A DNA stretch of 64,000 bases from Pseudomonas fluorescens (GTDB lineage: Bacteria; Pseudomonadota; Gammaproteobacteria; Pseudomonadales; Pseudomonadaceae), in contig NZ_CP015637.1 of NCBI RefSeq assembly GCF_001708445.1, forward strand, positions 6,449,001 through 6,513,000. The letters run 5' to 3'. Position numbers and translations under genes: made by a program. The notes beneath the pieces are model-generated. The model had not been told where the DNA came from. It searched no databases and worked only from the letters and a program-made list of their open reading frames with translations. Shown here in pieces: positions 41,818-49,073 of this stretch. Positions within the stretch are counted from its first letter, which is position 1. The number at the start of each line of letters is the position of its first letter.

Positions 41818-42486
41818 TTGGAGAAATCGGTGGAAACGGAGCACGAAGTGGAAAAGGAAAAACGGAAGATTGTCGTGCTGCATAGCGGTGGGCTGGACTC
41901 TACTGTCTGCGTACTACTCGCACAATCGCGTGGGCATGAGGTCGTTAGCCTCGGAGTCAGCTACAACCAGCATCATCACGTCGAGCTGGACTATGCAGCG
42001 GCCCAGTGCGCTCGCTTCGGCATTGAGCGAAAGATTGTGTCGGTCGCTTGGAGCAAGCCCGTACGTGAGATCCCAAAAAACCGCTCCATGGCAGAAATTA
42101 AGAAGGGGATTTCGAGTGCCTTCCTTCCAGGCCGCAATGGGATTTTCCTCATGCTGGCTGCGGCCGAAGCAGCGGGGATAGGCGCTGACGAAGTATGGAC
42201 GGGAATCAACTCGATTGATTTCTCCGGCTATCCTGACTGCCGCCCCGAGTTCATCGAAAGTTTCAGAGAGATGCTCTCATACGCTATTCCCAAAGGGCCA
42301 AAGCTTTCCGCGCCGCTGCAAAAGAAGTCGAAGCCTCAGATCGCCAAGCTCGCCCACCGTCTGGGCCTGCAGCGCCATGACACATGGAGCTGCTACAGGC
42401 CAAAAATTGCAGAGGCCGGATTCGTACCATGCGGCGCGTGCGACGCGTGCAAACTCCACGAGTTCGCGTGGCAGGGCATTAAGTGA
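41818..42486 (+). CDS. QueC-like 7-cyano-7-deazaguanine synthase homologue
   Basis: The 222-residue product has the QueC hallmarks: PP-loop SGGLDSTV (23-30), FLPGRNGIFL, INSIDFSGYPDCRPEF, and zinc cysteines in WSCYRP and CGACDACK. QueC converts 7-carboxy-7-deazaguanine to preQ0 using ATP and ammonia. QueC-like proteins also occur in phage-defence operons (QatC, CBASS Cap9). Housekeeping queC genes sit with other que genes, but here the neighbours are a nuclease, a SIR2-kinase and a deoxyribosyltransferase. Start is uncertain: GTG codons at 41830 and 41848 both have GGAG six bases upstream. It overlaps the next gene by 4 bp. Confidence 0.87.
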   Translation: MEKSVETEHEVEKEKRKIVVLHSGGLDSTVCVLLAQSRGHEVVSLGVSYNQHHHVELDYAAAQCARFGIERKIVSVAWSKPVREIPKNRSMAEIKKGISSAFLPGRNGIFLMLAAAEAAGIGADEVWTGINSIDFSGYPDCRPEFIESFREMLSYAIPKGPKLSAPLQKKSKPQIAKLAHRLGLQRHDTWSCYRPKIAEAGFVPCGACDACKLHEFAWQGIK

Positions 42487-43721
42487 CGGAGTTTTTGGAG
42501 AAGGCCCGCGTGAATACAGTTTGTTTGGTCGCTTGTACCAGTAGAAAGGGTGATCAACCGGCAACAGCTGAGTTTATCTACCGGTCACCGCTCTTTTTTG
42601 CTGCGCGCAGCTACGCTCAACGGCGTGCCGATCAATGGTTTATTCTTTCTGCGAAGCATGGACTGCTGTCTCCCGAGGAAGTAATTAACCCTTACAATGA
42701 GTCGCTCCTAGAACAAAGCGAGACGCAACGACAAGCATGGGCTGCAGATGTCCGTAGTGCCTTAAATGCGCGCGTGCCCACAGGGGGGCGTGTCATATTT
42801 TTGGCGGGATCTGCATATCGTTCGTATCTTGCTCCTGCATTCGAGGCAGACGGCCGTGAAACTGCAGCTCCGATGTCGGCGCTGGGGATTGGTAGCCAGG
42901 TATCTTGGCTGCAGAAAGTCGAAAGCGAACACGCACGCCTGTGCTACATTGACCGCTTTTACGCGCTTCTTGAGCGTGTCGCAGCTTTGAATACCGGCTT
43001 GGGTCGGAAACTATCTCAGCAGACGGCTGCATCGGTTAGACACAAACGCGGCATCTACTTTTTCTTTGAAGATGGCGAGATGCGTATGACCTCACCGTTC
43101 GAGCACCGAGTTGTTCGAATCGGCACTCATGCGGTAAGTGTGGGATCGAAGGCCACCCTTTGGAACCGCCTCCGTACGCATCGTGGGGGAGGCAACGGTC
43201 TTGGTAATCACCGCGGATCAATTTTTCGCCTTCACGTGGGCGAATCCCTAATAAGGCGTGGCGCGCTTGAGCCAAACTTCCCTACTTGGGGCAAGGGACA
43301 GTCTGCATCGACCGACGTTCGCTCTGCAGAAGAACAGATTGAACTAGCAGTCTCCGAGCACATTGGAGGTATGGAAGTAGTATGGCTGGAGGTGCCAGAC
43401 ATATCGTCGGCTGATAGTGATCGCGGTTATTTGGAAAGGAATTTCATTGCACTCCTGGCAGGCCCAACGGGGCCATTAGACCTACCAAGTGGAAAGTGGC
43501 TCGGCCGCTGGAGCACACGCGAAGCCGTCAAAAGCTCAGGGCTCTGGAACGTAAATCATGTGTACGAGACATTTGATGCAACGTCCCTAGACGTATTTGA
43601 ACAACACATTGAAGTCGCCGAGGGACTACGTGCTAGAACAGAACAGTCTTTAGCGCCAAATGGATGGCGCCTGCGCATCAAAGAGCGTGAAAACGCGAGC
43701 GGACAAATTGATTTACTATAG
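42483..43721 (+). CDS. DUF6884 and GIY-YIG nuclease-like fusion protein
   Basis: The 412-residue product has two parts. Residues about 10-140 read VCLVACTSRKGD, then YRSPLFFAARSYA, WFILSAKHGLLSPEEV and INPYNESL, the DUF6884 pattern. Residues about 185-370 show the GIY-YIG order: GIYFFFE, VVRIGTHA, an Arg in LWNRLRTHRG, RGSIFRLHVGES, a Glu in YLERNFIALL and an Asn in SGLWNVNHV. This suggests a base-recognition or modification module fused to a DNA nuclease. The GTG start at 42483 overlaps the queC-like stop, and the end is 8 bp before the SIR2-kinase. Confidence 0.8.
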   Translation: MTEFLEKARVNTVCLVACTSRKGDQPATAEFIYRSPLFFAARSYAQRRADQWFILSAKHGLLSPEEVINPYNESLLEQSETQRQAWAADVRSALNARVPTGGRVIFLAGSAYRSYLAPAFEADGRETAAPMSALGIGSQVSWLQKVESEHARLCYIDRFYALLERVAALNTGLGRKLSQQTAASVRHKRGIYFFFEDGEMRMTSPFEHRVVRIGTHAVSVGSKATLWNRLRTHRGGGNGLGNHRGSIFRLHVGESLIRRGALEPNFPTWGKGQSASTDVRSAEEQIELAVSEHIGGMEVVWLEVPDISSADSDRGYLERNFIALLAGPTGPLDLPSGKWLGRWSTREAVKSSGLWNVNHVYETFDATSLDVFEQHIEVAEGLRARTEQSLAPNGWRLRIKERENASGQIDLL

Positions 43722-43729
43722 GGCTGAGC

Positions 43730-45397
43730 ATGGTCAAGGAAAACGATAAAGATAAGGATTTTTGCGATCTTCTGAAGCGGTACCCTCGCGCCATCGTGCA
43801 TTTACGAGCACAAGTCCGCAAGCAACGCTTTGGCACAATCCTTGGAGCAGGAATCAGCGTTGATTTTGGTGCTCCGCAGTGGGGTAAGTTGATCAATGAC
43901 ATCGCTTCAGATCCCGCCGTGGACGCAAAAGATATAGTTGAAGGTAATGCGTTCAAGAGCATGGCAGCCCCCTACCAGACAGAAATTCTCTATCAAAAAT
44001 TTCGAGCCGCGTTTTTTGAAAAAACGACGGATCTATCCCCAGCGGAACAGTTGAACACTGTAGCGGCGGAGTGGCTCACTATTTGTCAAAAATATTTATA
44101 CAAGACACCACCGATCGACATAGCTGCTGAACTACCAAAACACTCCTATATGGAAGCGCTGATCCCACTAGTTCAAAATAGCGCGCTAACTATTAACTTT
44201 AACTTCGACGACTATCTAGAGCGCGCACTCGCGGTAAGAAAGCGCAATAAAGATAAGGGTAACCGCGGCTTCGAGGTTGTCACTGATCCGTGGCCACAAT
44301 TTCGGCGACAAGACTGTGTGATTTATCATCTTCACGGATATGTTCCCGAAGGGCTTATGGAGAAAACTGTCGACCGTTTTGTATTTTCAGAGGCTTCGTA
44401 TTCAAAGCAATATGTAGGCTCTCGGGGTCACGACTCGTCATTTCTTTTGGCTCACTTAGCTAGAAATACCTGCCTGCTAATCGGCTGTTCACTAGAGGCA
44501 GAACTTAGAAATGTTTTAATGCGAGGCGCCGAGACAAATCCCGGAAACTTTCACTACTATTGTCATTGGATTCAAAATAGGGAAACCCTTTCCGAAATCG
44601 AACAACAGCTAATTTCCGAGACAAATTTCAAAGTCTATAATCTAATAACGCTTTTTTTAACATCTTCAGAAGTTAGATTGCTACTAAAACTAATAAATGA
44701 GGATGCTATTTCTGACGGCAAACTTAGTGACCTGGCGACACGCAGCGGCACTCCTCTGCAATACACTTTCTATATGACTGGCGCCCTAGGAGTTGGTAAG
44801 AGTACGACTACCAGTCATCTCCGCAACCTGAACGTTTTGGACGAGTGGCTCGAACCTCGGCCCGATGTGTTAGGTATCCCGTGGGACAAACTGACGGAAG
44901 AGGAGAAAGTTTTCACAGACAACTGGATCGCAGATCAATTTACGAAAAAAAATGACACGCTTCGGTATGAGAAACAAGCCGTAATCAGTGTTGTTGACCG
45001 TCCACCGCTTGACCCATTAGTTTTCACGGCTAGTAATGAGAGATCCGCCAAGGCAGAATTCCTAGCGAATCACATATGCCCTGATGATGGACACGGCGGC
45101 TACGGTATCGAAAAAGGCGTCGTCATCCTGTTGCTAGGTGATCCCAAAGAGCTGTCGGCCCGAGTACGTGCCACAGGCAGGGATAAATATACTGAGAAGA
45201 AACTGGAGGCTATGCAGAAGGACATGAGGGATCTATACGAACCCATGCCGGGCACCATCACAATCGATACTCAGTTTATGGGTATTGCGGAGCTAACGAA
45301 GCGAGTCGCCGAAGTCATACACCGCCAGAAATACGAGCCGGCGGATCTGACTCAAAAGCTGCGGAGCTACATAGGAGCAAACAGTGGATCTGTTTGA
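43730..45397 (+). CDS. SIR2 domain fused to nucleoside/nucleotide-kinase-like P-loop domain
   Basis: The 555-residue product joins two enzymatic domains. The N-terminal SIR2-like domain has TILGAGISVDFGAPQW (GAGIS 39-43), LTINFNFDDYLERAL and YHLHGY with His202, but no zinc cysteines, as in defence NADases. The C-terminal domain has P-loop GALGVGKST (351-359), VVDRPPLDP and an Arg-rich lid RVRATGRDKY, like deoxynucleoside or thymidylate kinases. A nucleotide ligand may be made or sensed by the kinase part and NAD+ destroyed by the SIR2 part. The DNA is AT-rich. The 3' end overlaps the next gene by 14 bp. Confidence 0.8.
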   Translation: MVKENDKDKDFCDLLKRYPRAIVHLRAQVRKQRFGTILGAGISVDFGAPQWGKLINDIASDPAVDAKDIVEGNAFKSMAAPYQTEILYQKFRAAFFEKTTDLSPAEQLNTVAAEWLTICQKYLYKTPPIDIAAELPKHSYMEALIPLVQNSALTINFNFDDYLERALAVRKRNKDKGNRGFEVVTDPWPQFRRQDCVIYHLHGYVPEGLMEKTVDRFVFSEASYSKQYVGSRGHDSSFLLAHLARNTCLLIGCSLEAELRNVLMRGAETNPGNFHYYCHWIQNRETLSEIEQQLISETNFKVYNLITLFLTSSEVRLLLKLINEDAISDGKLSDLATRSGTPLQYTFYMTGALGVGKSTTTSHLRNLNVLDEWLEPRPDVLGIPWDKLTEEEKVFTDNWIADQFTKKNDTLRYEKQAVISVVDRPPLDPLVFTASNERSAKAEFLANHICPDDGHGGYGIEKGVVILLLGDPKELSARVRATGRDKYTEKKLEAMQKDMRDLYEPMPGTITIDTQFMGIAELTKRVAEVIHRQKYEPADLTQKLRSYIGANSGSV

Positions 45398-45863
45398 TCA
45401 CAATCGGCCGCTTGTGTACCTCGCGGCCCCCCTTTTTTCAGAAGCCGAACTTGACTTCAATCTCGCTCTAACGGAACGAATTGAGGCAAGCTTGGATGTC
45501 TATCTACCACAGAGAGACGGCGGCAAACTCGTTGATTTGCTGGCTTGTGGTGTAGAAAAGCGAGCAGCCTACAAGTCGATTTTTGACCGTGACGTGCGAG
45601 CTCTAGAGGCCGCATGTGCGGTAATAATCGTACTTGATGGACGTACGATCGATGAAGGCGCAGCGTTCGAGCTCGGGTACGCCTATGCTCAATCAAAGCT
45701 TTGCTTCGGCCTCCAAACCGATCCCCGACGTCTACTGCCGTCAGGAAATAATCCGATGATCGAAATGCCGCTGCAAAAGATTTTCCATAGTATCGAGAGT
45801 GCTGGCGAGTGGGCCGACTTGTTCGCTCGTTCTCAGATAAGGTCGATGTCGCGCAGGCACTAG
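45384..45863 (+). CDS. Nucleoside 2-deoxyribosyltransferase-family protein
   Basis: The 159-residue product fits the family in length and motifs: VYLAAPLFSEAE at the N-terminus, VIIVLDGRTIDEGAAFELGY with the likely nucleophile Glu96, then DPRR and NNPMI. These enzymes move deoxyribose between nucleobases or hydrolyse the N-glycosidic bond. It starts with GTG behind AGGAG, overlaps the SIR2-kinase by 14 bp, and is the last gene before the transposon end. Together with a QueC-like enzyme and a kinase it could complete a route to a deazaguanine deoxynucleotide; this is inference. Confidence 0.85.
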   Translation: MDLFDHNRPLVYLAAPLFSEAELDFNLALTERIEASLDVYLPQRDGGKLVDLLACGVEKRAAYKSIFDRDVRALEAACAVIIVLDGRTIDEGAAFELGYAYAQSKLCFGLQTDPRRLLPSGNNPMIEMPLQKIFHSIESAGEWADLFARSQIRSMSRRH

Positions 45864-46224
45864 GCTACTTCGCGGGTGAACCTCCGTGTGTGCTGCCAGT
45901 GGGCGGTGGTTATGCTGGTGGGGGGTAGGCGTTCCTACCCGAGTCGATTACATGAGTGCACGATGACGGAGTGGCTCAATGCTACCGGTGCAATATATCC
46001 TGCTGACTATAATTTATAGTCGGTAGGATATATTCGGATATTAACTCTGGACCGGGATGGCGGTGCACTATAAAAGGTGCGTTGCTTCCAAAAGAGTGGC
46101 CTCTCCATCGGACACGTCGACGACGTTATAGATTCTCAACCGTCATAATTCCAATGTGCTCGCGCTCGGCGCATTTTTGTTTTTTATGAATAAAACGTTT
46201 TAAAATCAATTGTCTGCATGTTCT
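45864..46224. other. Gap between last cargo gene and distal transposon end
   Basis: No gene is visible. The stretch contains a GTAGGCGTTCCTAC small palindrome near 45927 and the long palindrome annotated separately, then becomes AT-rich towards the end repeats. It may contain a transcription stop for the cargo operon. Confidence 0.45.
45992..46034. repeat. 43-bp near-perfect AT-rich palindrome
   Basis: The sequence is symmetric about base 46013: the core GACTATAA-T-TTATAGTC is perfect and the outer arms AATATATCCT / AGGATATATT also match, with two mismatched pairs in between (19 of 21 pairs). No U-run follows. It could be a dimeric protein's operator, a recombination or cruciform site, or a bidirectional transcription stop. 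Confidence 0.75.
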
Positions 46225-46361
46225 AGACAGACTTTATTTAGTAGGTCGAACGGCAACGCCCCATAAAAATGGCGTTGCGACAGACTTTATTTCTGATCAG
46301 CCCACCGGCTAGCCCTTGTAATTTCTGGGCGCGATCCGACAGACTTTATTCCGTGGGATCA
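46225..46361. repeat. Distal transposon end (L-like) with three TnsB-type sites
   Basis: CGACAGACTTTATT, the reverse of the proximal motif, occurs at 46278-46291 and 46337-46350, and with one mismatch at 46225-46238. Spacing is 53 and 59 bp, like the dispersed sites of the Tn7 L end. The outermost motif is 11 bases from the proposed terminus ATCA at 46361, equal to the proximal end. Confidence 0.88.
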
Positions 46362-46401
46362 CAACCGGGTCTCCAGGCCCCCGCGAAAGGACACGCCTTC
46401 G

Positions 46402-46779
46402 ATGAACACCCCCTCGCAAATCCACAAGCGTTTGAACAACCGCCGATTCACCGTCGCCAACAACACCCACGGGCTATCCGGCGCGGGCACGGTGTTTCAT
46501 TACCTGGTTGAGGGCGATGCGGTTTCCGGTACGTACCAAGGCGGTCGAATTCGCTTGGGTACGCAGGTTGGGCGCGTCACAGGTCCAGACTCTATCGAGC
46601 TGTTGTATCAGTGCCTGACGCTGGAAGGTGAACTGCTGGCCGGCTGGTCGCGAGGCATCGTCGGTGTGGATGCTGTCGGGCGTACCACGCTGAGTTTCGT
46701 GTGGGGGTGGTTGTCGGGGGCGACAGGAGGTGGGGAGTCGAACTATGTGGAGATCGCAGAGGGTGATGGCCACACCTAA
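46402..46779 (+). CDS. Conserved hypothetical protein flanking attTn7
   Basis: The 125-residue product has repeated beta-strand patterns (NNRRFTVANNTHG, GAGTVFHYLVEGDAV, SGTYQGGRIRLGTQVGRV, LLYQCLTLEGELLAG). It resembles a family found in many bacteria, sometimes labelled N-acetylglutamate synthase without good support. It starts 41 bp beyond the transposon and would lie directly downstream of glmS in the uninterrupted chromosome. It converges with pbpC and overlaps it by 4 bp. Confidence 0.7.
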   Translation: MNTPSQIHKRLNNRRFTVANNTHGLSGAGTVFHYLVEGDAVSGTYQGGRIRLGTQVGRVTGPDSIELLYQCLTLEGELLAGWSRGIVGVDAVGRTTLSFVWGWLSGATGGGESNYVEIAEGDGHT

Positions 46780-49073
46780 GGCACAAACTCCACCCTCAAC
46801 CCCCGGCTCACACTCCGTCCCTGATCATCACTGACCCGCAACCGATACTCGCCCGACTTGCCCGGCCGCCAGTTCAAGGTGGCTTGTGGCGGGCCCTGGC
46901 CGATCAGGGTTTGGTCGGCGAACCAGTAAAGCGTCGTCGCATCGCTGGCCGCGTTCGCGTTCAGCGGGATGCTTTCCTGGGGTTGGGACAGGCGCAACTG
47001 ATAACTCACTTGCGTCAGGGGCGAGCGGATCTGTGGGGCTTCGCTCTGGTCGCTGATGCGGTTGGGCTGGCAGTTTTTCATCACGCCGGGCGGCGTGCGC
47101 CGGGGCAGGCCGGCGGCGCGGTACAGGCGCTGTATGTCGCTGGGCCAGAATTCGAAGACTTCTTCGCGGGTGTACTGTGGATCGAACGGCGGGCAGGCGG
47201 CCTTGCCGGTGCGGGTGTCGATCAGCACCGGGCGATGCAGGTTGGACACGCGAATCGGCGAGACGCCGGGGATGTACCAGGTCTTGCGGGTTTGCGGGCA
47301 CCAGCGGTTGGGTAACTCGCCGGACGCGGCGCACACGTCGATGCGCACCAGCCCGGCGGGCGGCTTGTCGGGCTTGATGACGGTGTTGGGCAAGGCCAGG
47401 GGCAGGGCATCGGCGATGCGGAAAAACAGCGGCGCGGCGGTCTTGGCGCCAATAAACGCGGGGTTCGGGCGACCGTCGAAGTTGCCCACCCACACCACCA
47501 GCACATAGGGGCCCACCAGGCCGGCGCTCCAGGCATCGTGAAAACCCCACGAGGTACCGGTCTTCCAGGCAGTGCGCCAGTGGCGGCCGGGCAGGCCATC
47601 CGGGCGCGGGTTGCGTCGCAGCATGTCGCGCACCATAAAGGCGGCCTGGGGCGTGAGCAGCGCCGCTCCGGTGGTTTGCGGCTGTTCCTGTAAATAGCGC
47701 AAGGGTCGCAAATGACCGTCACCGGCCAGCATCACGTACAGCCGCGCCAGTTCCTCCGGGGTCATCTCACCCCCACCCAGCGCCAGCGCCAGGCCGTAAT
47801 GGCTCTCGTTGCGCAGGCCCTTGATGCCCGCCTGTTGCAGTAATCCGTAGAGCGAGGGCGATTTCACCTGGCTGGCCAGCCACACGGCCGGGATATTACG
47901 GCTACGGATCAACGCATCGCGCGCCGTCAGTGGCCCGACAAAACTGCCGTCGAAATTTTCCGGTTGGAAGTAGCCGAAACTACTGGGCAGGTCCTTGAGG
48001 ATGCTCATGGGGTGGATCACCCCTTGGTCCAGCGCCAGCCCATACAGAAACGGCTTCAGGGTCGACCCAGGCGAGCGGCGCGACAACACGCCGTTAACTT
48101 GGCCGTGGATGCCTGTGGATAAATAATCCGCCGAACCCACCAGCGCCTTGACGCTCTGGTCGCGACTGTCGATCAGGATGGCGGTGGCGTTTTCCACACC
48201 GGTGCTGCGCCGCTCGGCGATAAACCCGCTGATCAGGCGCTCGAGCAATTGCTGCAAGGGCAGGTTGAGGGTGCTGTTGAGTTCGTTACCCGGTTGGGAC
48301 GCGAGCAGTTGTTCGCTCAGGTGCGGTGCCAGGAACGGAATCTGCTGGCGGTTGCGTGCTTCCAGGGGCAAGTCCAGCAAACTGTCGTTACGCGCGTCCT
48401 GTGGATAAGTACTCCGCCAGTCATTCATCAAGCGCAGCCGTGCGTTTTGCAGCGAGGGGCCGAAGCGCGCACGCCTTCCCGGCTGTTGCGGGATCACTGC
48501 CAGCGCCAGGGCCTCGGATAACGAAAGCTGCGCCGCTGACTTGCCAAAATAGATGCGACTGGCCGCCTCCGCGCCTTCGATATTGCCGCCCATGGGGGCC
48601 AGGTTCAGGTAGGCCTCCAGGATGTCGTGCTTGCTGTAGCGCGCTTCCAGCCACAACGCCAAGGCCATCTGCTGCAATTTGCCCGGCACCTGGCGCGTAT
48701 TGAGGTCCCATAGGCGCCGCGCCAGTTGCATGCTCAAGGTCGAGCCACCCTGGCGCTGCCCGCCGCTGTAGGTGGCCATGGCCGCGCGCAGCAGCGCCGG
48801 GGGATTGATCCCCGGGTGCCAATAGAAATTGCGGTCTTCCTTGAGCAGCAAGGCTTCGACCAATGACGGCGAGATCCGCTCCAGCGGCAGCCAGAGGCGG
48901 TATTGCCCATCATCCGCCAGGGTCATGCGCAGCAGTGAGCCATCGTCAGCCAGTACCACCCTGGAGGACGTTACCGCCTGTTCCAGCGGGGCATGGGGCC
49001 AAAGCCGCAACCCCGCCAGTACCACCGCCGCTGCGAGCAGCGGCGTCAGGCACTTAAGGCTTGGTAATTTCAA
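46776..49073 (-). CDS. pbpC: Penicillin-binding protein 1C
   Basis: PbpC is a bifunctional-type peptidoglycan enzyme of the inner membrane. The 765-residue product has an N-terminal membrane helix (LTPLLAAAVVLAGLRLW), a glycosyltransferase domain (LKEDRNFYWHPGINPPALLRA in consecutive blocks, GGSTLSMQLARRL), a transpeptidase domain with active Ser in SPGSTLKPFLYG, SRN and KTGTSWGFHDAW, and a C-terminal BiPBP_C domain. It overlaps the alpha-2-macroglobulin gene by 20 bp; the same pairing (yfhM-pbpC) is known in E. coli, where the two products are thought to act together against foreign proteases at sites of wall damage. Confidence 0.95.
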   Translation of the reverse strand: MKLPSLKCLTPLLAAAVVLAGLRLWPHAPLEQAVTSSRVVLADDGSLLRMTLADDGQYRLWLPLERISPSLVEALLLKEDRNFYWHPGINPPALLRAAMATYSGGQRQGGSTLSMQLARRLWDLNTRQVPGKLQQMALALWLEARYSKHDILEAYLNLAPMGGNIEGAEAASRIYFGKSAAQLSLSEALALAVIPQQPGRRARFGPSLQNARLRLMNDWRSTYPQDARNDSLLDLPLEARNRQQIPFLAPHLSEQLLASQPGNELNSTLNLPLQQLLERLISGFIAERRSTGVENATAILIDSRDQSVKALVGSADYLSTGIHGQVNGVLSRRSPGSTLKPFLYGLALDQGVIHPMSILKDLPSSFGYFQPENFDGSFVGPLTARDALIRSRNIPAVWLASQVKSPSLYGLLQQAGIKGLRNESHYGLALALGGGEMTPEELARLYVMLAGDGHLRPLRYLQEQPQTTGAALLTPQAAFMVRDMLRRNPRPDGLPGRHWRTAWKTGTSWGFHDAWSAGLVGPYVLVVWVGNFDGRPNPAFIGAKTAAPLFFRIADALPLALPNTVIKPDKPPAGLVRIDVCAASGELPNRWCPQTRKTWYIPGVSPIRVSNLHRPVLIDTRTGKAACPPFDPQYTREEVFEFWPSDIQRLYRAAGLPRRTPPGVMKNCQPNRISDQSEAPQIRSPLTQVSYQLRLSQPQESIPLNANAASDATTLYWFADQTLIGQGPPQATLNWRPGKSGEYRLRVSDDQGRSVSRGLRVEFVP

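Larger units (their letters stand above)
21899..46361 (+). mobile_element. Tn7-like transposon at attTn7, about 24.5 kb, with defence-like cargo
   Basis: The element starts 25 bp after the glmS stop, exactly the Tn7 spacing. Matching AATAAAGTCTGTCG motifs lie 11 bases inside each terminus (21910-21923 and, reversed, 46337-46350). Two motifs at a 20-bp period occur at the proximal end and three widely spaced ones at the distal end, resembling Tn7 R and L ends. The flanks share CAAC: CCAAC before the element and CAACC after it, an imperfect target duplication. The proposed termini are TGA/TCA rather than TGT/ACA. Inside are tnsABC, tnsD, a second TniQ gene and about 15 kb of cargo. Confidence 0.93.

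Noticed and set aside
41818..42486. Housekeeping queC of the chromosome
   Set aside because: It lies inside the transposon, overlapping a nuclease-like gene, with no queD, queE or tol-pal genes nearby. A specialised role is more likely, although the chromosome's own queC is outside this window and was not seen.
21899..46361. CRISPR array or Cas genes that could guide the second TniQ
   Set aside because: No regularly spaced direct repeats and no Cas-like protein were seen in the element.
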